NCBI GenBank assembly: GCA_963779845.1
Contig: CAVZZV010000005.1
Span: forward strand, 1,240,001-1,304,000
Direction: 5' to 3'
DNA: 64,000 nucleotides
Source of the DNA: CAVZZV01 sp963779845
GTDB taxonomy: Bacteria; Bacteroidota; Bacteroidia; Bacteroidales; GCA-2748055
The notes beneath the pieces are model-generated. The model saw only the letters and a list, made by a program, of their open reading frames with translations, was not told the origin of the DNA and did no database searches. The position numbers and the translations under genes were made by a program. Numbering within the stretch: the stretch's first letter is position 1; each line of letters opens with the position of its first letter. Positions 36,456-44,870 of the stretch are shown one piece after another.

Positions 36456-39400
36456 CTATTCTTCTTCATTGATTAAATATTCAGGGGAAACAATTGCCGA
36501 AATTTTATGTTTTCCATCCATTAATACTGAAACCGGATTATCAAGCCTTATATGATTAAAATATTTGGTTTGATGTTCCAGTGGTTGTTTTTTCAGCATT
36601 TCCCAACGAATAAAATCGGTTGAAGAGGAGTGTAATACGGAAAAATAGCCAATGTTCATTACTGTTACATTATGGAAAAAATGAGAACCCATTGAAGAAT
36701 CAAGCGGGAAATTATGCATGCTAACCTCCACTATTATTCTGGCATTCGATATCTGCGACCAATTTACAGGAATTCCCACAAACTGATCGCGGCTACCCCA
36801 GCGGCCTGGGCCAATTAATATATACGGCCTTTTGTTTTTAATCATTATTTTATTCAGGCTTTCTATTTCTTCTGCCATTTCAAGTGTTTTTAGTTTATTG
36901 AATTTGGTAATATCAACAAAAATAATGTCTCTGATATTGTCAATTTTACCATTCCCTATACTCGATTTGGTATAAAGCAACATCTTCGATTTATCAATTT
37001 TTTCAAGACTTATTTTATTTTCCAAATATTCACCAACAAGGGGTTTTATCTGCAATAAATAAAACGAAGGCAGTCCATTTTTTGAACGATCCAGGTTTAC
37101 TGCATATTCAATTTCAACGGGTGAACCAAAAGCTTCCTGCACAGTGTTCAAAATAGTACTTATGGTTTTTGCGAGCGGAACGTAATTAAACTGCAATATG
37201 TTAGCAAAGTTTACCACCAAGGGGCCAAAACCGGTATCCCCGGGTTCAAGCCTGTCGTTGTTTGGGTTATATACCGACACGCAGTGTTTCAGTGTGCCAT
37301 GTGGCATAGCATCGTATATATCAAGCAGTTTTAGCGCAGCCAACTCACCGTCTTTCAGAAAATCGGTGTCTGTTCTTTTGCAATCCACTGCAAAGAACTG
37401 AACTTGTGAACTATCCAGCAAATCTTTTAAACTAGAATTTGATATGAGTGGATATTTAGGTGAAAACCGGAATGATTTCCATCCGTCAACTACATATGTT
37501 CCCAATCCGAAACCCACAACCGCAACACCTTCTTCGGGTTTCATGCTGGCTACCGGATAGTAGTTGAAAGATTGGGCAACACCGCTTATGTGAGGGTAAT
37601 AATAATCCCCATGCTGAGTTCCAACCAGTTCCTGCAAAACAACCGCCATTTTTTCTTCCTCAATTTTATGATGAATTACCGTAAGAAAGTTTCTGGACTT
37701 AGGCGAAAAAGTAGATGCAAAAACAAGTTTAATTGCGTTTGCAACTTTTTCCAGAACCAATTTTTTGTTTGTGTTATTCGGAACAATATATGTATCAAAC
37801 ACGCCGGCAAATGGTTGGGTGATGGAGTCTTCGGAATTGCTCGACGATCTTGCAACAATTGGTTTGTCGATTTGGGAAACAAATACTTTCAGCTTTTTCA
37901 TGAGTGAGCTGGACAACTGTCCTGCCATAAAATGTTCCCTCAGTTTTTGGTATGGAATGCTCGTGTCAATAATCTTATCAAACAATTTATTTTTTGTAAT
38001 AAAATGCTGAAACTCATCGGTGCCGATTACCACTGTTATTGGGGTGGTGATATTAATTTGGTCGACCAACTGAGGAAATTCAATATTGTATATTAATGTA
38101 TTAATAAATGCCAGTCCACGGCCCTTCCCCCCAAGTGCGCCACCGGCAAAAGAAACTATGTTTTTTTCGTCGATTATGGCCGTTTCGTTAAAACTAAGAA
38201 TTTTCCCTTTTTTCTTTTCTTTTCGGTGCGAGCCAATGGTTTGAAGAAGGTGTTGTCTGGATTCAGCAATGTTGTTAAACATATTAATCGACAGTGGATT
38301 TAACGTGCGAGCCAACTGAATTTCACCCCGCTGCATGAGCCAAAGCGACAATTGATTTTCAGATGCGTGAAGTTCCAGCGATTCGTCGGGAACTTCCTTC
38401 AACAGCGTTTCAAATTCGCGCAATGTTTTGGCGACTCCAATTTTTTCTCCTTTCCTGTTGCGAAAAACAAAATGCCCGAAACCCAAATAATTGTTCAGAA
38501 AATGTTTGAGTTCATTAAGTAGCGTTTCTGAATTTTTGTTGATAAAATTAACATCGAGCTCTCTGGCCACTCTTTCATTGCTGTTTTCAGACGATTGCAA
38601 TACAATAGGCAACTTAGATATGTGCGATTTTACATACTTAACAAATTTAACTCCGGCATCTTTATCAAGCTTTCCTGAACGCTCGAATTCCATGTCCGAA
38701 ATTACACAAAGCATAAAGTCGTGATATTTGTTAAAAATGGCCGTTGCCTCTTCGTAATTTCGGGCAAGAATAATCTTGGGCCTCGACCTCATACGGCTGA
38801 TTTTGTCCAGTTCGTTCTTTTCTACTTCGGGTAATAACTGATTGATATGTGTAAAAACAATATCATACAGCATTTGTATATACTTCGAATAATAGTCGGG
38901 AGAATCTTCAATGAGCAAAATAACCCTAACTAAGCCAACTCGGGTATCGTTTTCAACATTTACCTTGTCTTCAGTAAGTTTCACAATTGCAAACAAAATT
39001 AGCGAATCGCCACTCCACACAAAAAGTTTATCCACCGATCGGATCGTTGGCACCAATTCTTCAAAATGTTTAATGTCGCTCTTTCTGTTTAAAAGTAAGT
39101 AAATGGGCAGGTTCTCATGTTTATCCCTGATTTGTTCGCTCAATTGAATTGGAGCCTCGCGATCCACTCCCGCCATTAAAATTACTAAGTTGAAAGGAGT
39201 GGTTTCCAGAAGTTCCAACGCTTCTTCAGCTGTTGAAGCTCCAGTAATGCGTGGTGTTGAAAATAAGCTATACTGGTATATTTCGCCCATAAACCGTGCA
39301 AAAAACGAGTCTTCACTTTCAAGCGTAAATGCATCGTATAAAGTTGAAACAAAGAGGATATGTTTTATTTTAAACCTCATCATGTCGAGATAGATGTACT

Positions 39401-41090
39401 TATCTATAGACTGTTGGTTGAAGTATAGCTGAAGGGGTTTTTTATTCCTGACCATCGAGTTGCGAAAAGCATCGGTTGGATGTATTTCCTGTGGAGGGAT
39501 ACCTTTTTGGTAAATTATCCCCCTTCCTTTGTAATTGTTTAGATATCCGGCAATAAGCTTACTAATATTGATTAACAGGTTTCTTTCTTCGTGGAGGAAA
39601 GGACCTTCGTCTTCCCGGGGAAACTCCCTAAGATAATAGATTTCTATAACCCCTCTTTGGTTGTCAATGGTTACAAAATTCTCAGTTTGTACCCATTTTG
39701 TTTCCTTAAATTCCTTACTATAGTATGATTTCCCTTCAAATATTATCCTTGTAGCTGTAAACTTTGGGTACTGCCACGATTTTGGCAACAATGAGCAGAT
39801 TTCCTGAAAAGTTTCATGTACCGGTTTTCCTTCTTCAATAATTTTCGATGTTTGATTAATGGCTTTCAGTTCTTTTAGCCGTTCAATGTTTTCGTGGTTC
39901 AGTTTATTAAAAATATTTCTTGTAACCGAACCCGAAATTAACCCCGCAATATTTACCAAAAGTTCGTGTTCTTCTTTTAAAAAAGGGCCTTCAAATTCTG
40001 TGGGAAATTCTCGCAGGTAAAATATTTCTATTGCACCTTTCTTTTTTCCGGGCAATTCAAAAAAGTGTTGCATTACCCAGGATGTTTCTTTGAAATTTTG
40101 GCTGGTAAAAACTTTTTTATTGTACTTTATTCGCACCACAGTATCATCTGGATATTGCCACGATTCGGGCAATATATCCGCAATTTTCTGCAGAGCCTCC
40201 TCCATTGTTTTCGATTCTTCAAGAATTGCCGAAGTTTGATTAATCCCTTTAAGTTCCTTTAACCTTTCGGCATTCTGCTGCAACAATTTCTGCAATGCAT
40301 TTTTTGAAACCGAACCCGAAATTAATAAAGAAAGATTTTCGATTAGTTGCTGTTCTTCTTCGAGAAAAATTTTTTCACCAGGGGGAACTGATATTTCCTT
40401 GTAAAATATTTCGATTGCTCCACGCCCACCGTCGGGGGTTTCAAATGTTTGCCCAATTTTATAGGGTGTTTCCAAAAAACCTTCACTATTGTAACTTTTG
40501 TTTTCAAAAGTAATCCGAGCCATTGCCTGCAACGGGAATTGCATAGCCTCAGGAAGAATAGAACACACTTCCTGAAGTAACTCATCAATTGATTTACTTT
40601 CTTTTAAAATATCGGCTGCCTGTTTAATGCTTTTAAGCTCTTTTTGCCTTTCTCCGATATCGAATGATACTTTTTTCAATTGAAATTTCGACAGGATCCC
40701 AGTGAGTAATGGAACTACAATATTCAAAACTGCATCGGCTTCCTTCAAAATTTCGGTTGTTAACCGAGAATTAATTAATAGGTTGAGAAAAACCTCAACA
40801 ATGCACTTCATATTGTTGGGTAACAGAAAATCCTCTTGTACCCGATCCCTGGTTTCCAAAAAACCATCGTTCGTAAAAATCCGGTTCTCAAAAGAAACCC
40901 TTGAATGAACCAGCCCTGCTGGATGACAGGTGCCCGAAATGGTATTACAAACACGTGTAATCGCCTCATCAAAATCTTTTTGGTTGGCAAGGATTTCTAT
41001 TAGCCCTGTTATAATTTTTTGTTTGTCGAAATATAACATATCGCCTGCGGTTTGCGAAAACTGATTATCTGACGAGGATAAATTTTCCAT
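36456..41090 (-). CDS. Multi-GAF / receiver / PPDK-type ATP-grasp protein
   Basis: A 1,544-aa soluble protein (numbering from the ATG at 41090). Four related GAF-like repeats lie at about 18-138, 148-263, 273-393 and 398-518, each ending with an IEI(F/Y)Y strand and linked by ERLKELK helices. A pseudo-receiver follows (573-708; Met at the Asp position in NLVILMAGV), then a second receiver (720-865) with E728-D729, D799 (CVISDMEF), Ser 833 and K852. From about 975 comes a pyruvate phosphate dikinase/PEP synthase-type ATP-grasp domain (SFAGGALGGKGRGLAF, VARSSSNSEDSITQPFAGVF). The swivelling His domain (TSH/TCH motif) and PEP-binding barrel are absent. Related PPDK_N proteins with a receiver-like start occur in Bacteroidota; the function is unknown. 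No histidine kinase lies nearby. Confidence 0.85.
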   Translation of the reverse strand: MENLSSSDNQFSQTAGDMLYFDKQKIITGLIEILANQKDFDEAITRVCNTISGTCHPAGLVHSRVSFENRIFTNDGFLETRDRVQEDFLLPNNMKCIVEVFLNLLINSRLTTEILKEADAVLNIVVPLLTGILSKFQLKKVSFDIGERQKELKSIKQAADILKESKSIDELLQEVCSILPEAMQFPLQAMARITFENKSYNSEGFLETPYKIGQTFETPDGGRGAIEIFYKEISVPPGEKIFLEEEQQLIENLSLLISGSVSKNALQKLLQQNAERLKELKGINQTSAILEESKTMEEALQKIADILPESWQYPDDTVVRIKYNKKVFTSQNFKETSWVMQHFFELPGKKKGAIEIFYLREFPTEFEGPFLKEEHELLVNIAGLISGSVTRNIFNKLNHENIERLKELKAINQTSKIIEEGKPVHETFQEICSLLPKSWQYPKFTATRIIFEGKSYYSKEFKETKWVQTENFVTIDNQRGVIEIYYLREFPREDEGPFLHEERNLLINISKLIAGYLNNYKGRGIIYQKGIPPQEIHPTDAFRNSMVRNKKPLQLYFNQQSIDKYIYLDMMRFKIKHILFVSTLYDAFTLESEDSFFARFMGEIYQYSLFSTPRITGASTAEEALELLETTPFNLVILMAGVDREAPIQLSEQIRDKHENLPIYLLLNRKSDIKHFEELVPTIRSVDKLFVWSGDSLILFAIVKLTEDKVNVENDTRVGLVRVILLIEDSPDYYSKYIQMLYDIVFTHINQLLPEVEKNELDKISRMRSRPKIILARNYEEATAIFNKYHDFMLCVISDMEFERSGKLDKDAGVKFVKYVKSHISKLPIVLQSSENSNERVARELDVNFINKNSETLLNELKHFLNNYLGFGHFVFRNRKGEKIGVAKTLREFETLLKEVPDESLELHASENQLSLWLMQRGEIQLARTLNPLSINMFNNIAESRQHLLQTIGSHRKEKKKGKILSFNETAIIDEKNIVSFAGGALGGKGRGLAFINTLIYNIEFPQLVDQINITTPITVVIGTDEFQHFITKNKLFDKIIDTSIPYQKLREHFMAGQLSSSLMKKLKVFVSQIDKPIVARSSSNSEDSITQPFAGVFDTYIVPNNTNKKLVLEKVANAIKLVFASTFSPKSRNFLTVIHHKIEEEKMAVVLQELVGTQHGDYYYPHISGVAQSFNYYPVASMKPEEGVAVVGFGLGTYVVDGWKSFRFSPKYPLISNSSLKDLLDSSQVQFFAVDCKRTDTDFLKDGELAALKLLDIYDAMPHGTLKHCVSVYNPNNDRLEPGDTGFGPLVVNFANILQFNYVPLAKTISTILNTVQEAFGSPVEIEYAVNLDRSKNGLPSFYLLQIKPLVGEYLENKISLEKIDKSKMLLYTKSSIGNGKIDNIRDIIFVDITKFNKLKTLEMAEEIESLNKIMIKNKRPYILIGPGRWGSRDQFVGIPVNWSQISNARIIVEVSMHNFPLDSSMGSHFFHNVTVMNIGYFSVLHSSSTDFIRWEMLKKQPLEHQTKYFNHIRLDNPVSVLMDGKHKISAIVSPEYLINEEE

Positions 41091-41095
41091 AGTTT

Positions 41096-41126
41096 CAAAA
41101 ATACTCAATCGTTTTAATATTGCCAA
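41096..41126 (-). promoter_or_regulatory. Promoter of the PPDK-like gene
   Basis: On the minus strand, TTG (41126-41124), 20 bases, then TATTTTTG (41103-41096). The predicted transcription start falls at or within a few bases of the ATG at 41090, so the mRNA would be leaderless or translation would start further in, for example at the Met codon at 41039. The same TTG could be read as a start codon of a longer frame, which the promoter match makes unlikely. Confidence 0.5.
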
Positions 41127-41162
41127 TTCAGGTTTTAGCAGTCATGAACAATTTTATACTAC

Positions 41163-41399
41163 ATGGATAATCCTATGTATCCGGACCATCCGCATTTCAA
41201 AGATTTGGTTCTGTTTTACGAATATTTTTATAGCGACACCGGTGGCGGAATCGCCGCCTCGCACCAAACCTGCTGGACTGGGTTGATTGCCGAACTGATT
41301 GACCGGGTTTATAAAATTAAATTATTAGCACTAATAAAGCTCATGAGACAAAAGAGCAATTATTTTTGTCGTTACCAAATCATTACATGCTTATTTTAA
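41163..41399 (+). pseudogene. Remnant of a GH63-like glucosidase (C-terminus only)
   Basis: The reading frame begins MYPDHPHFKDLVLFYEYF and continues SDTGGGIAASHQTCWTGLIA up to about 41310, which matches the extreme C-terminus of bacterial GH63/MGH1-like glucosidases (consensus FYEYFHGDTGxGxGASHQTGWTGLVA). One conserved Gly is Cys. Nothing of the first several hundred residues is present upstream. The final 25 codons look unrelated. It is therefore a cut-off gene end, left between the PPDK-like gene and the right repeat of the island. Confidence 0.6.
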
Positions 41400-41440
41400 G
41401 GGCGTGTAATTAGCTGTAATACAATACGTTTAATAAAATA

Positions 41441-41527
41441 GTTCGTTTCCTACCTGGGGAGCTGAAAAGATAAGACAAATAATTGCCAAAAGATGAAATG
41501 AACTACAATTCAGCATCATAGGCAATT
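41441..41527. repeat. Right direct repeat (degenerate tRNA-Asn 3' end plus terminator)
   Basis: 87 bases matching 33974-34060 without gaps, with nine substitutions; four fall in the first 24 bases, three of them in the part that would be the tRNA T-arm or acceptor, so this copy no longer encodes a functional tRNA end. This suits a displaced original tRNA tail. The gene-free stretch 41127-41661 holds the PPDK-like promoter, the glucosidase remnant and this repeat; I see nothing in 41528-41661. Confidence 0.85.
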
Positions 41528-41661
41528 ATTTTCCCCATAAAGACCAACCATGACCAAATAATGCCATTTTCGGACAAAGAATCGTTATGAAATCGTTCCT
41601 GAAAAAGGGTTTGGTTTTTGGTAACGGTTTAGGCCTGAGTCTCCGAACTGTCTCTTATTGT

Positions 41662-42831
41662 CTAAAAACTATACCTAAACCTCAAAAAAAGCATGGTCAT
41701 TTTATCTTTTTGATCTCCAAATTTTCCTTCAAAATACTGACCATATAAAGAGCACTCAAAATTATTACTTACAGAGTAGGCAAAGGAGGGCATTAGGAAA
41801 TAACCATTCCCTAATGATGGGAAAACCATGGCAGCGATAGTTCCGGTTAGTAAAGGATGAATAGGATAAGAAATTTGCCCAAACCAGGAAAACTTACTGT
41901 ATGAAGTTGTTTTTACGGATAAAGGCATAAAATAGAAATCCTCAAAACTATTTAAGTTGATGTTATCGAAATATCCATTATAATTTCCTTCCAGTGTAAT
42001 ATTTAAGGAGTTTCCAAACAGGTAGTTTAATCCTGCCGAAAGAATGACAATTCCTGTTGAATCAGAAAAATTTTCTTGTGGATGGAAATAGCTGATTTCA
42101 CTGTTGAACCCAAAATCTTTGATGCTGCCTGAACAGCCGGCTCCAATTACATAATCAGTAGAATCCATAATACCGGCTAAAACCTGAATATCATAACCCC
42201 ATTTATTAAAACGATAAAGTCCGCCGGCAGTAATATTATTGTCTTTATCCATTTTAACAGCCACATCGGCAACCGATGTAAAATCAGGATAGTACTGAAT
42301 TCTTAAGGCATCACTTCCAGCCCGTTCTTCATAATCAAAATCAAAAAAAGAATAGGAATTAAAAATATCATTTGGATTCCATGTAAAAGTTTGCCCCCAG
42401 TTTATTCTTTGTCGGCCAATGGTAATATCCCAGTTGTTGTTATTATATTCAAAGTATGCCCTGTCAAATGTTGTTGTGAGCACATAAGAACTTGCGTCTG
42501 ATATATTATGGGTTAAAAAGTTTAAGTATCCATTATCCTCTTTAAAAGAATCAGCATATCCGGGAATGAATTTTAAGAAATCACCATAAATCAACCGGTT
42601 CCTCATTCCGGCAGAAAAGGTGAGTTTATCAGAAATATACCAGTTATAGTTCAACCGGTTATGGACGAGGTTTTCGACCAGCCAGATTGAATCAATACTA
42701 TTAAACAGGACCGTGTTCATATACTTTACATATCCATGTATGGTCATGTTTGAGAAAACAGATTTTTTTTCTTGTGATTTAGAGGGACTAAATAGCATGA
42801 ATAGGAAGGTTATGAATATGATTCTTTTCAT
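41662..42831 (-). CDS. Outer-membrane beta-barrel protein of an export operon
   Basis: A 389-aa protein. The signal peptide (MKRIIFITFLFMLFSPSKS) is followed by alternating amphipathic strands. IHGYVKYMNTV, WDITIGRQRINWGQTFTWNPND and the C-terminal MLFLRFRYSF, ending in Phe, mark an outer-membrane barrel, loosely like DUF1302/alginate-export types. I cannot name the family firmly. I prefer the ATG at 42831; the longer frame from 42858 would delay the signal peptide. It is the last gene of the TetR/LolA-like/permease/ATPase run, so it may form the outer-membrane exit or receiving point of that transporter. Confidence 0.75.
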   Translation of the reverse strand: MKRIIFITFLFMLFSPSKSQEKKSVFSNMTIHGYVKYMNTVLFNSIDSIWLVENLVHNRLNYNWYISDKLTFSAGMRNRLIYGDFLKFIPGYADSFKEDNGYLNFLTHNISDASSYVLTTTFDRAYFEYNNNNWDITIGRQRINWGQTFTWNPNDIFNSYSFFDFDYEERAGSDALRIQYYPDFTSVADVAVKMDKDNNITAGGLYRFNKWGYDIQVLAGIMDSTDYVIGAGCSGSIKDFGFNSEISYFHPQENFSDSTGIVILSAGLNYLFGNSLNITLEGNYNGYFDNINLNSFEDFYFMPLSVKTTSYSKFSWFGQISYPIHPLLTGTIAAMVFPSLGNGYFLMPSFAYSVSNNFECSLYGQYFEGKFGDQKDKMTMLFLRFRYSF

Positions 42832-42893
42832 ACTGTTAAAATGATTCATGTCAGTCAATCTTGCTCCTTGCCTATTCTTTCTTCAGTCATGAT

Positions 42894-43580
42894 TTATTTC
42901 CGTTTTTCGTCGGAAACAACATGTCCGTCTTCTACCGTTATTACACGCCGGGCTTTATTCACCACGCGTGAGTCGTGAGTTGAAAATATGAATGTAATAT
43001 TTTCTTCTTTATTCAATTGCTCCATAATGTCAAGCAGCGTTTCTGTTGACTTTGAATCCAGGTTTGCTGTGGGTTCATCGGCTAAAACAAACTTCGGTTT
43101 TGAAGCAAGGGCCCTGGCCACAGCTACTCTTTGTTGCTGTCCGCCAGATAATTTTGCCGGACGGCTTTTGGCTCTGTCTCCAATACCCACAGCAGTAAGC
43201 AACTCCATTGCACGCTCATCTCTCTCTTTTTTCTTTCTGCCCTGCAGTTCCATTATAAATTCAACATTTTCTTTTGCTGTAAGTACAGGGATTAAGTTGT
43301 ACGACTGAAAAACAAAACCAATATTGCGTAATCGAAAATCGATTAATCTGGAAGAACTTAGTTCGCCAATGTTCTGATCATTTATGATAATTTCCCCTTC
43401 CGTAGGTTTATCAAGCCCTCCAATCATGTTTAATAATGTTGTTTTGCCAGATCCTGAAGGGCCAACGATAGCTGCGAACTCACCTTCTTCGAAAGACAAA
43501 TCAATGTGGTCAACCGCTTTTACTTCTACTGCTGAATCGTTAAATATTTTAACCAGGTTTTTTAATTCCAAAACTTTCAT
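42894..43580 (-). CDS. ABC transporter ATPase (LolD/MacB type)
   Basis: A 228-aa nucleotide-binding subunit. Walker A GPSGSGKTTLLNMIGGLD, Q-loop FVFQSYNLIP, signature LSGGQQQRVAVARAL, Walker B FVLADEPTANLD and H-loop FSTHDS are all intact. The sequence type is that of MacB/LolD partners of FtsX-like permeases, which use ATP for mechanotransmission rather than classic transport. It follows the two permease genes and would energise both. Confidence 0.93.
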   Translation of the reverse strand: MKVLELKNLVKIFNDSAVEVKAVDHIDLSFEEGEFAAIVGPSGSGKTTLLNMIGGLDKPTEGEIIINDQNIGELSSSRLIDFRLRNIGFVFQSYNLIPVLTAKENVEFIMELQGRKKKERDERAMELLTAVGIGDRAKSRPAKLSGGQQQRVAVARALASKPKFVLADEPTANLDSKSTETLLDIMEQLNKEENITFIFSTHDSRVVNKARRVITVEDGHVVSDEKRK

Positions 43581-43621
43581 GATTGAATTATTTAATGTTT
43601 TTATTCTTTGTTTTAATAGTG

Positions 43622-44839
43622 CTATTCAATTCTAAGGGCTTCTGCCGGATTTAATTTGATTGCTTTTCTCGCCGGGTATATCGCCGAGATGATGCCGGTA
43701 AGTACTACCAGAATCGTGACCGTAGCCACCGTAACAAAATCAATTTCAGGATACACCACAGCATCAAAACCTGCAGAGTTTAATCCTGAAGCCCACATAG
43801 ACAGATCGACTCCGGTATTTCCAGTAATAGCGGTTAATATAAGGGCAAAAACAATTCCTATAATTCCACCCACTAAGGAAAGAAATACTGTTTCCAGCAC
43901 AATCATTGTAAATACCCGGACTTTGTTCATCCCAATTGCCATAAGCATTCCCAGCTCTTTAATTCGTTCAAGAATGACCATTAGCATGGTATTTACAATT
44001 CCAAACCCTAATGCAAGAAGTATAATGATGACGAATATATACATCATTAAATTCATGCTTTCGTTCATCATTTTCATGTCGGGCATAAGTTCTTTCCAGG
44101 TCATTACATTTAGATTGGGATAATCAGCCTTTAACTGAGAAGCCAACGCATTTTCCATGTTATTTTCTTTCATCAGAACCGCTATTTCATGTCCTGTATT
44201 AGCATCAATTTTAATCAGCCGTTGGAGGTCTTCTGTTCTAACAAAAGCTTTCATTTCGTCAAAAGCCGTATTTGCTGTTTTGTAAATTCCTGCAACACGA
44301 AAAGCTCCGCCTGAAAGGGTTCCATTCATTTCAGTTACTGTAACCACAATTTTTGAACGAACTTTAACTTTAAGCTTTTCGGCTAATTTTTCTCCAATTA
44401 CCATTGGATTTCGTTTTACCCCCTCAAAATAAGCTCCTTCGATAATTTTAGTGCTAAGATTAGTTACCTGTTTTTCATTTTCAGGATTAATCCCCACAAG
44501 TTGAACGCCAGCACCCGTTTCAGCAGAAGAAACCATGCAATTTGCCATCAATCTTGTCGAGACCGCTTTTACATTGGGCCGGTCTTCTATATCTTTCTTT
44601 ATTGAATTTATATTGGGTATATAATCACTTATTTCGTTCGTTTCCAAATATTCCGGTTGATGTAACTGTATGTGAGAAACTTCAGTCTTTATCACATTGT
44701 TAATTCGTTGATTAACCCAACCGTACATAAAAGCAACGGTATAGACTCCGGCAAAAACGCCGAGTGTAATTGCGGCAATAATAACCAGACTTCTTGTTCT
44801 GCTTCTCCATACATTTCGCCATGATACGGACCAAATCAT
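43622..44839 (-). CDS. FtsX-like ABC permease (1)
   Basis: A 405-aa type VII (MacB/LolC-like) permease. There is an N-terminal helix (RSLVIIAAITLGVFAGVYTV), a large periplasmic domain (about 45-270), then three helices in the last 130 residues (IFVIIILLALGFGIVNTML, VFLSLVGGIIGIVFALIL, VATVTILVVLTGIISAIYPA). MLMVILERIKELGMLMAIGM and ARKAIKLNPAEALRIE are the hallmark blocks. It is paired with the next permease, so the complex is probably a heterodimer. Confidence 0.92.
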   Translation of the reverse strand: MIWSVSWRNVWRSRTRSLVIIAAITLGVFAGVYTVAFMYGWVNQRINNVIKTEVSHIQLHQPEYLETNEISDYIPNINSIKKDIEDRPNVKAVSTRLMANCMVSSAETGAGVQLVGINPENEKQVTNLSTKIIEGAYFEGVKRNPMVIGEKLAEKLKVKVRSKIVVTVTEMNGTLSGGAFRVAGIYKTANTAFDEMKAFVRTEDLQRLIKIDANTGHEIAVLMKENNMENALASQLKADYPNLNVMTWKELMPDMKMMNESMNLMMYIFVIIILLALGFGIVNTMLMVILERIKELGMLMAIGMNKVRVFTMIVLETVFLSLVGGIIGIVFALILTAITGNTGVDLSMWASGLNSAGFDAVVYPEIDFVTVATVTILVVLTGIISAIYPARKAIKLNPAEALRIE

Positions 44840-44870
44840 AATTGTATATTTTGTGTATTATTATATTTTT

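Larger units (their letters stand above)
33974..41527. mobile_element. Candidate tRNA-Asn-integrated genomic island (7.5 kb, no integrase)
   Basis: The segment is bounded by the two 87-bp repeats that start inside the tRNA-Asn T-loop, the classic footprint of tyrosine-recombinase integration. Contents: gdhA, the NarL-type regulator, the PPDK-like protein, a glucosidase remnant and an unrecognised small frame. No integrase, relaxase or plasmid gene is seen, so if it was mobile it has lost that function. To the eye much of it is more AT-rich than the housekeeping block before it; I did not measure this. An alternative is an old duplication of the tRNA tail without mobility. Confidence 0.55.
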
